DNA of 25,030 nt, from assembly GCA_002314855.1 (NCBI GenBank), contig DCHQ01000090.1:1-25030 (forward strand), written 5' to 3'. Position 1 is the stretch's first letter. Each line of letters begins with the position of its first letter. Origin of the DNA: Lachnospiraceae bacterium UBA1748 (lineage in GTDB: Bacteria; Bacillota; Clostridia; Lachnospirales; Lachnospiraceae). The translations under genes and the position numbers were made by a program. The notes beneath the pieces are model-generated. The model made no database searches, was not told the DNA's origin, and saw only the letters and a list, made by a program, of their open reading frames with translations. Below are positions 13,063 to 21,524 of the stretch, one piece after another.

Positions 13063-15342
13063 ATGAATCAGTCATTTTCTACATTGATAGTTATCAAGCC
13101 AGACGATTTTGATCGTCAGAAACGAAACTATAAACGTCTAGTTAATAATCTTCAAACTGACAATATTATATTTGTGAGCAGTGAGCCTATAAAGGAGCTT
13201 ATAGCGAATGCTGATCTTGGCAGCAGTATTGGATTTGTGGATGAAAGTTCACTTATTCCTTTTGATACTGTTCATAAGGTTATGGAGAAGCATCTTGCCG
13301 AGATACTACAGGGTGAGTCATGTCCACGTGGAGCAACAGGCTGGTACTATCAGCAGTTCCTTAAAATGCAGTATGCAAGGGTTTGCAAAGATGAGTTCTA
13401 CATGGTGTGGGATGGAGATACTATTCCATGCAGACCTATTAATATGTTTAGTGAAGCAGGTGCTCCATACCTTGATCTTAAGTATGAATACCATGAGGCG
13501 TATTTTGAAACTCTTGAGGTTCTGCTTCCTGGCATGCGTAAGTGCATTAAAAAATCGTTTATATCGGAGCATATGCTTATTAATACTAAGCTTATGTGTC
13601 AGCTCCTTGATAAAATAGAGTCCAACTCATTAATAGAAGGAGATACCTTCTGGGAAAAGATAATTCATGCCATTCCACCAAGAAGAATAGTGGACAGTGC
13701 ATTTAGTGAATTTGAAACATATGGAACCTTTGTATGCTTCACTGATCCAGGCTTATATAAGCTTAGAGAGTGGCATTCGTTTAGACTTGGAGCCGAGTTC
13801 TTTAATCCTAATGAAATAACAGACAGGGACTATGAGTGGCTCGGAAAGGATTTTCATGCTATATCCTTTGAGAAAAATCAGGAGGTACGTGAGGACCATA
13901 ACAATCTGTTTAATAATCCGGAATATCAGTCCAAGCTGTCAGCCAGAAAGATGCTGGAGATAGCTCAGGAAGAGTTTAATGGTGGATACATAGAGATATG
14001 GGATGACAATGCCGATTCGGCGCTTCTTATGGATCCGCTTTCAAGTTCAAATACTAAGAAGAGTCCAATCTTCCAGCCTGAGGATGAGATGTATGAGAAA
14101 ATGGGGGATATACTATCTCTCACTAATATTAATCAGGCATATTTGTGCTATGAGAATGCTGCATTCTTATCATCTGTCAGCGAATTAATAAAACGCTGCG
14201 AAGATAAGATTACGAGGTTAAAAGATTCTGGCAGGTTATCAGTTAAGAAAGCTTCAATAGCCATCGTTTCTTATAATAAGAAAGAACTGTTACAGCAGTG
14301 TATTTGGAGCATAGAAGAACACTGCGCACCAGGAAGCTTCGAGATAGTTGTAGTAGATAATGCATCAACCGATGGTGTTGCCAAATGGTTATCTACTCAG
14401 TCAGAAAAAATGACTGTTCTTCTTAGTGATGAAAATCTTGGATTTGCAGGTGGGTGTAATGCATGTATAAAATATGCCGCTCCTGATACCGATATATTTC
14501 TATTGAACAATGATACCAGAATGACAAGGAATGCACTATTTTGGTTAAGGATGGGACTTTACGAGGATGATAAGGTGGGCGCAACGGGCTGCACAGCCAA
14601 TTTCTGCGGCAATGAGCAGGATGTACCAGTATCATTTTCTCAGCCAAGTCAGTACGTTACTTATGCTAAGGGCGTTAATGTACCTATGGCTAACCCATAT
14701 GAAGAAAAGAGCAGGCTTTGTGGTTTCGCAATGCTCATCAGGCGTGAGGCCATTAACATAGTTGAAGGCCTGGATGAAGGCTTTGGACTGGGATATTTTG
14801 AAGATGATGACATCAGTCTACGAATCAGACAGGCTGGTTACAGACTGGTTGTGTGTCATAACAGCTTTATTTATCATCAGGGAAGTGCAAGCTTTGGTAA
14901 TAAGCCAGGCGTACAGGAACTGCTTTCTCATAATTATGAATACATTAAGAAAAAGTGGGGATATGACTGTCTTATGAATGCAGTTGTATCTAAGAATGAG
15001 AAAGAGATTCTCTCGAAGCTGCCTGACACAGCCTTTAGATTTTTGGAGATAGGCTGTGGTAGTGGTAATTTCCTTTCTATGGTTAAGTATCAGCATCCTG
15101 ATGCGACTGTCCTCGGAATAGAAAGAGTACCAGACGCAGTTAAGTATGGTGTGACGAGTATACCAATCCTTTTATGCGATATTATGAAGGATACCATACC
15201 TTTTCAGGATGGATATTTTGATGTGATAGTAGTTAATCAGCGCGACGATAATATATATGAAGTCAGCAAACTGGCGGAAATTTTGGCAAAGTATGTTGTG
15301 CCAGGTGGACAGCTTTTACTGGCAAGTGCTGATGAAAACTAA
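13063..15342 (+). CDS. three-domain glycosyltransferase / glycosyltransferase / methyltransferase fusion
   Basis: The 759-residue protein has three parts. Residues about 5-300 look like a DUF6492-type glycosyltransferase: GWYYQQFLKMQYA (about 93-105) and a D-x-D site in VWDGDT (115-120). Residues about 397-640 are a family 2 (GT-A) glycosyltransferase. It starts ASIAIVSYNKKELLQQC, then VVVDNAST (about 428-435), LLNNDT (about 478-483) and EDDDISLRIRQAGYR (about 579-593). Residues about 650-759 are a class I methyltransferase with motif I FLEIGCGSGNF (about 659-669). It probably builds and methylates a surface glycan, lipid-linked or on protein. It is cytoplasmic, with no membrane helices. The methyltransferase part is short (~110 residues) and stops soon after PGGQLLLAS, so it may be minimal. 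No other glycan genes are adjacent. Confidence 0.82.
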   Translation: MNQSFSTLIVIKPDDFDRQKRNYKRLVNNLQTDNIIFVSSEPIKELIANADLGSSIGFVDESSLIPFDTVHKVMEKHLAEILQGESCPRGATGWYYQQFLKMQYARVCKDEFYMVWDGDTIPCRPINMFSEAGAPYLDLKYEYHEAYFETLEVLLPGMRKCIKKSFISEHMLINTKLMCQLLDKIESNSLIEGDTFWEKIIHAIPPRRIVDSAFSEFETYGTFVCFTDPGLYKLREWHSFRLGAEFFNPNEITDRDYEWLGKDFHAISFEKNQEVREDHNNLFNNPEYQSKLSARKMLEIAQEEFNGGYIEIWDDNADSALLMDPLSSSNTKKSPIFQPEDEMYEKMGDILSLTNINQAYLCYENAAFLSSVSELIKRCEDKITRLKDSGRLSVKKASIAIVSYNKKELLQQCIWSIEEHCAPGSFEIVVVDNASTDGVAKWLSTQSEKMTVLLSDENLGFAGGCNACIKYAAPDTDIFLLNNDTRMTRNALFWLRMGLYEDDKVGATGCTANFCGNEQDVPVSFSQPSQYVTYAKGVNVPMANPYEEKSRLCGFAMLIRREAINIVEGLDEGFGLGYFEDDDISLRIRQAGYRLVVCHNSFIYHQGSASFGNKPGVQELLSHNYEYIKKKWGYDCLMNAVVSKNEKEILSKLPDTAFRFLEIGCGSGNFLSMVKYQHPDATVLGIERVPDAVKYGVTSIPILLCDIMKDTIPFQDGYFDVIVVNQRDDNIYEVSKLAEILAKYVVPGGQLLLASADEN

Positions 15343-15403
15343 GGAACTGCTTAAGAATTATAAGGTTACAGAATTAGTTTAGAACCACAGGAGGAAACCT
15401 ATT

Positions 15404-17095
15404 ATGGTAGGTAGCTTTTATGTTGTTTTATTTATAATTTCATCATTACTTTTAGTTGCTTTAATGACAGCATTTCGTAATAAAATACCGTTTTTTTATG
15501 TGTTATTTTTTGCAAGTGTTGTTATTGTCAATTATGGTTACATGAAGCAGGCTTATGTCCATAATGTTGAGGCAGCAATAGATTCTATTCAGACAGTATA
15601 TCTAGGCACAGTGTTTGTTCCGTTTTTTATTAACATGTGTATCTCGGATCTATGTAAGTTCAAGATAAGACGAAGATTTCAGCTTATTTTCCTGCTGATA
15701 GGATGGACTATATTTGGTCTGGTGTGCACCATTGGAAAGTATGACTGGTACTACAAGAGTGTTGATGTGGAATATATCAACGGCATGTCAATCATTAAGA
15801 AAACCTATGGCCCGCTTCATAATCTGTATTATCTGTATGTAGGCGGCGCAGTAGTAGTAGCGACTTTTATTATTATTCACGTATTTAGGACCAGAAAAAA
15901 TGTATCATATCGTACTATGGTATTATTACTTCTTTCTCAGGTTGTTACTGTAGGGGTGTATGCCGTAGAAAAACTGACACATACAGCATATACTTTAGTT
16001 CCTTTGTCATTTATCATTACTGAGGTACTTACGCTCATTCTTCTTATAAGAATTACTATGTTTGATGTTGAGGGTATTTCTGCCAAGGCTATGATTAAGA
16101 GCAAGTTATTTGGTTTTATACTTATCGACAAAAGCGGAAAATATCTTGGGTGCGACGGAGAAGCTAGTGTCTGGTTCCCTGAACTAAAGGATATTCGAGT
16201 TGATAGCAAAATATCGGAGATAGATACCCCTCTCTTCAATCAAATAAATAGCTGGTTCAATCGAAGTAATAAGATAAACAAAGCTCATATAACCAGTGGT
16301 AATTTGTATATTGAACTAGAGCATGTTCATATGCATGAGCGTAGATACAATGAGGTTCATTGTGTTTATCTTCACGATGATACCAAGAAGAGAGAATATG
16401 AAACTCTTTTAAAGAAGTACAACGAAACACTGGCACAGAGAGTGACTGAAAAGGCTAATAAGATCCAAAAGATTCAGTCGGATATAGTCCTCAGTATGGC
16501 GAGTATAGTTGAAAATCGTGATGGTAACACAGGCGGTCATATCACCAGAACAAGTAGTATCGTCAAGATATTCACAGAACATCTTCGAAGCAAGGAATTT
16601 GCAGTTAAGCTTACACCAGGTATGATTGATGACATTGTTCAGGCAGCGCCACTCCATGACTTTGGTAAGATCGCTATACCAGATAGAATTCTTAATAAAC
16701 CTGGCAAATTCGAAAATGATGAGTATGATATTATGAAGCAGCATGCTGAAAAGGGCGCAGTTATAGTTTCGCAGATTCTTAAGAACGTTGATGACGTACA
16801 GCTAAAGCGAGTTGCCATAAATGTTGCTCATTATCATCATGAAAAATGGGATGGAACAGGATATCCAGAAGGGATAAGCGGTGAGAATATTCCTTTTGAA
16901 GCAAGAGTAATGGCTCTTGCAGATGTTTTCGATGCGTTAGTAAGTAAGAGAGTTTACAAGGAACCTCTATCATACGATGATGCGTTTAAGATTATCAGGG
17001 AGTCTGGTGGAACTCATTTTGATCCAGTTCTTTGTGAAGCATTTTTAGAGTGTCGACCACAGCTTGAGGAATTATATAATTCATTTACTGAGTAG
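15404..17095 (+). CDS. membrane HD-GYP domain protein, probable c-di-GMP phosphodiesterase
   Basis: The 563-residue protein has an N-terminal region of seven transmembrane helices (about residues 1-220), like the 7TM sensor of histidine kinases. A degenerate PAS-like segment (about 225-325) and a helical coil follow. The HD-GYP domain (about 365-545) comes last. Diagnostic motifs are ENRDGNTGGHITRTS (about 369-383), HDFGKIAIPDRILNKPGKF (about 418-436), the HH of HYHHEKWDG and the GYP triad (about 485-487). All expected metal ligands seem present, so hydrolysis of c-di-GMP is likely. AGGAGG precedes the ATG at 15404. The gene follows the glycosyltransferase gene by 61 nt and may be cotranscribed, suggesting control of surface glycan or motility. 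The signal sensed is unknown. Confidence 0.9.
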   Translation: MVGSFYVVLFIISSLLLVALMTAFRNKIPFFYVLFFASVVIVNYGYMKQAYVHNVEAAIDSIQTVYLGTVFVPFFINMCISDLCKFKIRRRFQLIFLLIGWTIFGLVCTIGKYDWYYKSVDVEYINGMSIIKKTYGPLHNLYYLYVGGAVVVATFIIIHVFRTRKNVSYRTMVLLLLSQVVTVGVYAVEKLTHTAYTLVPLSFIITEVLTLILLIRITMFDVEGISAKAMIKSKLFGFILIDKSGKYLGCDGEASVWFPELKDIRVDSKISEIDTPLFNQINSWFNRSNKINKAHITSGNLYIELEHVHMHERRYNEVHCVYLHDDTKKREYETLLKKYNETLAQRVTEKANKIQKIQSDIVLSMASIVENRDGNTGGHITRTSSIVKIFTEHLRSKEFAVKLTPGMIDDIVQAAPLHDFGKIAIPDRILNKPGKFENDEYDIMKQHAEKGAVIVSQILKNVDDVQLKRVAINVAHYHHEKWDGTGYPEGISGENIPFEARVMALADVFDALVSKRVYKEPLSYDDAFKIIRESGGTHFDPVLCEAFLECRPQLEELYNSFTE

Positions 17096-17098
17096 AGG

Positions 17099-18112
17099 CT
17101 ATTTGTTAGATATCTTTTTCTTAAGATTTCTAATGGTTTTGTTAAGTCTGGCTATTTCCTTGGACTTTTCACGATTCTCTTCTCTAAGCTCACATGTTGC
17201 ATTGCGAAGAGCCAGCGTTTCCTGATTGCTCCTTACAGTGGACATGATTGTTGCGTTAAGATAGCGGAGCTTTTGTCCCTCAATATACATATCAATTAAT
17301 TTTTGGGTGTCATATCTAAGATGTGACACCTTTTTATATATTGCTTCAAAATGTGGAAATACAGTGGCAAGCTGCAAAACATCATTGGCAGAATAAGATT
17401 GCATAAAAGTCATCCATGCATCCAGACCCGATTTTCTGACCTGGTGACATCTTGCATAGTCTTCAAGTGAAATGATAATGATATTAGTTAGCCCCTGAAT
17501 ACGATTGGCGCTGTCAATAAAATTACATTCTGTCTGTATATAATCTTTATCGCTATGCGGTATGAAATATTTATTCTTGGAAGCCCGCGATTTTTCCGTG
17601 AATATTATGATATAGCTTGGACGCAGTAAATCGAACCTAAAATATAAGCCCTTTATTTCTTTTAGTCTGTTATATTGCTTCATAATATTATTGGCTGCAA
17701 GGCATTCCACCATTTTATTGGAAGGGGCAACGCTCATTTTGTGGAACTCAACATCCGCTTTACGTCCGGTGTCCATGGTTGCTTCAAAGTTCATGGAATA
17801 GTAGTTTATTTTGTCGACTACGTTCTGGATATTTGGAAGAGTGGAAGTAATTGAGAGTTCTTCGCTTAAGATGTCCGATATAAACTTGGTTACAAATGGT
17901 ATATTGTCTGGACCACTCATGACATAGTTGAAAAATGGGTCAAAAAGCATTGGAATCGATTGCCGGCCTTCTATGAAGGCTATGATATCTTCCTGTGACT
18001 GCCGTGGTAGTGTCTGAAATAGTGCTTTTGTGGTAGGAGACTGATATATCTGGTCAAGAGCCTCCTCTCTGGTCATAGTTTCTCCTAGTATGTCTGATAA
18101 TATTTTGGACAT
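17099..18112 (-). CDS. Rpn/PD-(D/E)XK-type putative transposase-nuclease, divergent
   Basis: This 337-residue protein resembles the Rpn-like PD-(D/E)XK nuclease family that is abundant in Lachnospiraceae. FDPFFNYVMSGPDNIPFVTK (about residues 58-77) fits the usual N-terminal block, and KADVEFHKM (118-126) fits the conserved E-x-K/Q strand after the catalytic Asp. The motif is degenerate and the first acidic residue is uncertain, so catalysis is doubtful. The C-terminal ~35 residues (LREENREKSKEIARLNKTIR) form a coiled coil. AGGAGGTGA lies just before the ATG. It converges on the HD-GYP gene with stops only 3 nt apart and no terminator between. Family members promote recombination in E. coli; nothing shows that here. 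Confidence 0.55.
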   Translation of the reverse strand: MSKILSDILGETMTREEALDQIYQSPTTKALFQTLPRQSQEDIIAFIEGRQSIPMLFDPFFNYVMSGPDNIPFVTKFISDILSEELSITSTLPNIQNVVDKINYYSMNFEATMDTGRKADVEFHKMSVAPSNKMVECLAANNIMKQYNRLKEIKGLYFRFDLLRPSYIIIFTEKSRASKNKYFIPHSDKDYIQTECNFIDSANRIQGLTNIIIISLEDYARCHQVRKSGLDAWMTFMQSYSANDVLQLATVFPHFEAIYKKVSHLRYDTQKLIDMYIEGQKLRYLNATIMSTVRSNQETLALRNATCELREENREKSKEIARLNKTIRNLKKKISNK

Positions 18113-18367
18113 AGTTCACCTCCTGATTGTTAAAAAGGGTAGCAAAAAAGATGAAAGTACTTTTGCTCTCATAAAAGTGACACTTTTCAATTGATAAGTG
18201 AAAATGTAATATTCCGCGGGACTATTACGTGTATTAGAACGTGCCGAAATGCACTATACAATTTATATTTATCATATACAAAAATTAATTGCAAGAATTA
18301 AGACTTTCTTTTTTGGGAAAATCTGTATAATATAAAAACGTGTAATGTTAATTATTAAGGAAATATT
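18113..18367. promoter_or_regulatory. divergent intergenic region with palindromes and a -10 box
   Basis: It separates the leftward Rpn-like gene from the rightward ABC genes. Visible elements are AGCAAAA/TTTTGCT around 18150-18176, AAAAGTGACACTTTT (about 18174-18188), and GTAATA/TATTAC flanking CCGCGG (about 18208-18230). There is also a consensus TATAAT ahead of the ABC genes (about 18327-18332) without a good -35. A Zur- or DtxR-type box was looked for and not found. Confidence 0.4.
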
Positions 18368-19078
18368 ATGGCATATATAACTTGTAAAAATCTTTCAGTA
18401 GGATATGAGGATGGAGTAGTATCAGAGGGTATTAATTTCCAGGTTAAGAAGGGCGATTATCTTTGCATTGTTGGAGAAAATGGTGCTGGAAAAAGTACGC
18501 TTATGAAAACTCTGCTTGGACTAATACAGCCTCTTTCAGGAGAGCTGACTCTTGATGATATAACAAGAGCAGAGATAGGATACTTACCTCAGCAGACTGT
18601 GATTCAAAAAGATTTCCCAGCCACAGTTGAGGAGATAGTTTTGTCAGGAACATTAACCAGGGCTGGAAAACATATATTTTATACTAAAGAAGATAAGAAG
18701 TTAGCTCTTGATAATATGGAGAAAATGGGAATTACAGAGCTTAGGCGTAAATGCTACAGAAATCTTTCTGGTGGTCAGCAGCAGCGTGTCCTTTTAACAA
18801 GAGCCATCTGTGCAACCGAGAAGCTTCTTATATTAGATGAACCAGTTAATGGACTTGATCCTAAGGTTACTGCTGAGTTTTATGGTATGGTTAGAAAGCT
18901 TAATGACTCAGGAATATCAATCATAATGGTATCTCATGACATGATGGCAGCTATTACATATGCCTCACATATTCTGCATATTGGTAAAACCCAGCTGTTC
19001 TTTGGTGAAAAGGATGACTATCTTGAGACATGTGCCTTTAAAAAGATTGGCGGATTAGGAGGTAGTGATGTTAATTAG
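18368..19078 (+). CDS. metal ABC transporter ATP-binding protein (ZnuC/MntB type)
   Basis: The 236-residue ATPase shows Walker A GENGAGKST (about 36-44), Q-loop YLPQQ (about 74-78), signature LSGGQQQR (about 132-139), Walker B LLILDEP (about 154-160) and the H-loop SHD (about 189-191). Sequence style and the adjacent permease place it in the manganese/zinc family rather than amino-acid or peptide transporters. It overlaps the permease start by about 10 nt, so they are translated together. No substrate-binding protein is encoded in this window, so the metal cannot be settled; Zn(II) or Mn(II) are likely. Confidence 0.88.
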   Translation: MAYITCKNLSVGYEDGVVSEGINFQVKKGDYLCIVGENGAGKSTLMKTLLGLIQPLSGELTLDDITRAEIGYLPQQTVIQKDFPATVEEIVLSGTLTRAGKHIFYTKEDKKLALDNMEKMGITELRRKCYRNLSGGQQQRVLLTRAICATEKLLILDEPVNGLDPKVTAEFYGMVRKLNDSGISIIMVSHDMMAAITYASHILHIGKTQLFFGEKDDYLETCAFKKIGGLGGSDVN

Positions 19079-19925
19079 TACTTCGAATTTTTTCGCGAAT
19101 TTGTCATATTATCTGTCATTTCCGTTTGTAAGATATGCGCTTATAGTTTCGACTCTGATAGCATTATGTGCATCGTTACTTGGAGTGACTCTGGTTCTTA
19201 AGAGATATTCATTTATTGGTGATGGTTTATCGCATGTGGCATTTGGAGCCATTGCAATAGCTTCTGTATTTAATCTCACCAATAATGTATGGATAGTGCT
19301 TCCTATCACGATTGTGGCAGCAGTATTTATATTAAGGTCCAGCAGAAATACCAAGGTCAGAGGTGATGCGGCCATAGCGATGACATCAGTAAGTGCCCTT
19401 GCGCTTGGTTATTTACTTATAAATGTATTTTCTACTTCAGCCAATGTATCAGGTGATGTTTGTAGTACACTGTTTGGTTCAACGTCTCTACTTACCTTAA
19501 CCAAGGGTGATGTTATCTTTACAGTGGTATTATCAAGTGTAGTTATTATTACTTTTGTGATTATGTATAACAGGATATTTGCTATTACATTTGATGAGAA
19601 CTTTGCCAAAGCATCTGGTATGAAGACAGAGCGATATAATTTGCTCATTGCTATTATCATTGCGTTAATAATAGTTCTTGGAATGAAGCTGGTGGGTTCA
19701 CTGCTTATTTCCGCACTTATCGTTTTTCCAACACTGTCAGCTATGCGATTGATAGACAATTTCAAGGGCGTTGTAATATGTAGTGGCGTGACATCAGTAG
19801 TATGCGCCTTTGTAGGAATGATTCTTTCAATGTGCTTTGAAACACCGACAGGAGCCACAATAGTTGCTGCTAATTTGGTTGTTTATCTTGGATTTACAAT
19901 TGTGTCCAGAATAAGAGGACGTTAG
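19068..19925 (+). CDS. metal ABC transporter permease (ZnuB type)
   Basis: This 285-residue integral membrane protein of the ABC-3 family has about eight transmembrane helices. Typical parts are GDGLSHVAFGAIAIA (about residues 48-62), FDENFAKASGMKTERYNLL (about 171-189) and GSLLISALIVFPTLSAMRL (about 207-225). It would form the channel for Zn(II) or Mn(II) with the ATPase encoded upstream. The ATG at 19068 has AGGAGG 5-6 nt upstream; the GTG one codon earlier is less well placed. The stop is followed after 5 nt by the DUF2752 gene, which suggests one operon. Confidence 0.88.
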   Translation: MLISTSNFFANLSYYLSFPFVRYALIVSTLIALCASLLGVTLVLKRYSFIGDGLSHVAFGAIAIASVFNLTNNVWIVLPITIVAAVFILRSSRNTKVRGDAAIAMTSVSALALGYLLINVFSTSANVSGDVCSTLFGSTSLLTLTKGDVIFTVVLSSVVIITFVIMYNRIFAITFDENFAKASGMKTERYNLLIAIIIALIIVLGMKLVGSLLISALIVFPTLSAMRLIDNFKGVVICSGVTSVVCAFVGMILSMCFETPTGATIVAANLVVYLGFTIVSRIRGR

Positions 19926-19930
19926 TAGAT

Positions 19931-20410
19931 ATGAAGAAAATGTTTCAAACCTTGAAGACAGCCTTCGGTTTGCTGGCCAGAGATATATGGGCAGGTAAGA
20001 TAGTAATACTAATTCTACTTATTAGTATACATATCACAAAGATGCTTTTTGGGGCTATGTGTCCGGTGGTTCTTTTTACAGGTCTTCCGTGTCCGGGGTG
20101 TGGTATGACAAGAGCCTCAATCAGTATTTTGTCACTACAGTTTGTCAGGGCATTTATCTTTAATCCAAGTATATATGTATGGATAGTATATGTTTTGTAT
20201 TTGGCATATTATCGTTACATAAAGCGAACTAAGATTAAAAGATTTGTACCTGTTTCTGTGATAGTCTTTGGAATTACTATAGGTATCTATTTATACAAAA
20301 TGATATTTATATTCCCGGGTGAAGCTCCTATGACATATATGTATGACAATTTCCTGTCCAGAGTGTACCCAGGATATCGTGAATTTTTGAATAATTTTTG
20401 GAAAATATAA
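19931..20410 (+). CDS. DUF2752 membrane protein
   Basis: The 159-residue protein has three or four transmembrane helices and the family motif FTGLPCPGCGMTRASISIL (about residues 49-67), in which C-P-x-C-G-x-T-R is the mark of DUF2752. The function of the family is unknown. The paired cysteines could bind metal or be redox active. It is 5 nt after the metal ABC permease gene and probably in the same mRNA, which makes a link to metal transport possible. A bidirectional terminator follows. Confidence 0.8.
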   Translation: MKKMFQTLKTAFGLLARDIWAGKIVILILLISIHITKMLFGAMCPVVLFTGLPCPGCGMTRASISILSLQFVRAFIFNPSIYVWIVYVLYLAYYRYIKRTKIKRFVPVSVIVFGITIGIYLYKMIFIFPGEAPMTYMYDNFLSRVYPGYREFLNNFWKI

Positions 20411-20412
20411 AA

Positions 20413-20460
20413 GGCAGTTCTATTAGTCGACATATTTGTCGAAGTAGAACTGCCATTTTT
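20413..20460. terminator. bidirectional terminator
   Basis: GGCAGTTCTA (20413-20422) pairs with TAGAACTGCC (20445-20454), with an inner GTCGAC/GTCGA stem. ATTTTT follows on the forward strand and TTTTATATTTT on the reverse. It serves both the DUF2752 transcript and the convergent methyltransferase gene. Confidence 0.8.
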
Positions 20461-20461
20461 A

Positions 20462-21343
20462 TTATGGATGCCAACGTCCGCTTGCTCCACAAGGAAGTAC
20501 AAGACCGTTGGAAACAGGTAATCCGATTTCAGAGGCTTCAGTCACGCCGCCGTGCTTACTGTTTATTACAACATTAAGCATATATGTAAGTACTGCAGGC
20601 TGAAGACCAGTTGTATATGAATTAATCAGGAAAAATAATGGGTCATCTGATAGAAGTTGCTCACATAATTCAATGAGTGGAAATACTGCTTCTTCGATTT
20701 TCCATATCTCGCCCTTAGGTCCTCGTCCGTAGGATGGAGGATCCATAATGATTCCATCATATTTATTACCGCGTCTGATTTCGCGTTCTACGAACTTAAC
20801 GCAGTCATCTACGAGCCATCTTACTCTGTCGCCAGGTATGTTACTAGATGCAGCATTTTCCTTGGCCCATGCAACCATACCCTTTGATGCATCAACGTGA
20901 GTTACGTTAGCTCCGGCAGCAGCTGCTGCAAGTGTGGCGCCACCTGTGTAAGCGAAAAGATTAAGTACCTTAACAGGACGACCGGCCCCAGCTATTAATG
21001 AAGAAGTCCAGTCCCAGTTGACTGCCTGCTCAGGGAACACACCGGTATGCTTGAAAGCAAAAGGCTTAAGGTGGAAGCAGAGCTTATCAGCATTGACTGC
21101 TTCAGGAAGAGCGTAGTTAATGGTCCACTCTTCAGGAAGATTAAAGAATTGCCATTCGCCGCCTCCCTTGGAACTTCTGTGATAATGGCCATTTTTATTT
21201 TTCCATGCTTTGTTGTCATGAGGGGTATTCCATATAACCTGAGGGTCAGGTCTTACCAGAATATAATCACCCCAGCGTTCACATTTCTCCCCATTAGATG
21301 TATCTATTACTTCATAATCTTTCCAATTATCAGCTACCCACAT
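20462..21343 (-). CDS. class I SAM-dependent methyltransferase, RlmI/RlmK-like
   Basis: The 293-residue protein has a Rossmann methyltransferase domain. Motif I is VLNLFAYTGGATLAAAAAGA, next VTHVDASKGMVAWAKENA, then the catalytic-type motif MDPPSYGRGPKGEIWKIEEA. This order and the DPPSY motif match the RlmI/RlmK-like 23S rRNA methyltransferases and related proteins, so RNA is the likely substrate. An RNA-binding PUA domain is not evident at the N-terminus, where WGDYILVRPDPQVIW occurs instead. The start WVADNW (ATG at 21341-21343) is chosen for the AAAGGA 6 nt upstream. Longer frames reach 21457 but have no ribosome binding site. The precise target base is unknown. Confidence 0.78.
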   Translation of the reverse strand: MWVADNWKDYEVIDTSNGEKCERWGDYILVRPDPQVIWNTPHDNKAWKNKNGHYHRSSKGGGEWQFFNLPEEWTINYALPEAVNADKLCFHLKPFAFKHTGVFPEQAVNWDWTSSLIAGAGRPVKVLNLFAYTGGATLAAAAAGANVTHVDASKGMVAWAKENAASSNIPGDRVRWLVDDCVKFVEREIRRGNKYDGIIMDPPSYGRGPKGEIWKIEEAVFPLIELCEQLLSDDPLFFLINSYTTGLQPAVLTYMLNVVINSKHGGVTEASEIGLPVSNGLVLPCGASGRWHP

Positions 21344-21463
21344 ACGTAGTCCTTTCATTAATACAAAGATATATTTCTTTAGTAATGATATAATATGCTC
21401 CCTCGAAAAACAAGATTTGCAGTAAAAATATGGCTTTCTGGACATTTTGAGGCACAAAGAATA

Positions 21464-21492
21464 TTGCGTTATGTTTTTATGTATGTTATAAA
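21464..21492 (+). promoter_or_regulatory. putP promoter
   Basis: TTGCGT (21464-21469) and TATAAA (21487-21492) are 17 nt apart, about 32 nt before the start codon. Confidence 0.5.
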
Positions 21493-21524
21493 AAAATTAT
21501 TATATTTTTTGGAGGAAATGAAAA

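Noticed and set aside
19409..19858. Open frame of 149 codons on the minus strand across the metal permease gene
   Set aside because: It mirrors a clear ZnuB-type gene, has no recognisable domain and no start signal.
21344..21457. N-terminal extension of the methyltransferase, rich in Cys and basic residues
   Set aside because: No ribosome binding site precedes the upstream ATGs; AAAGGA precedes the ATG at 21343.
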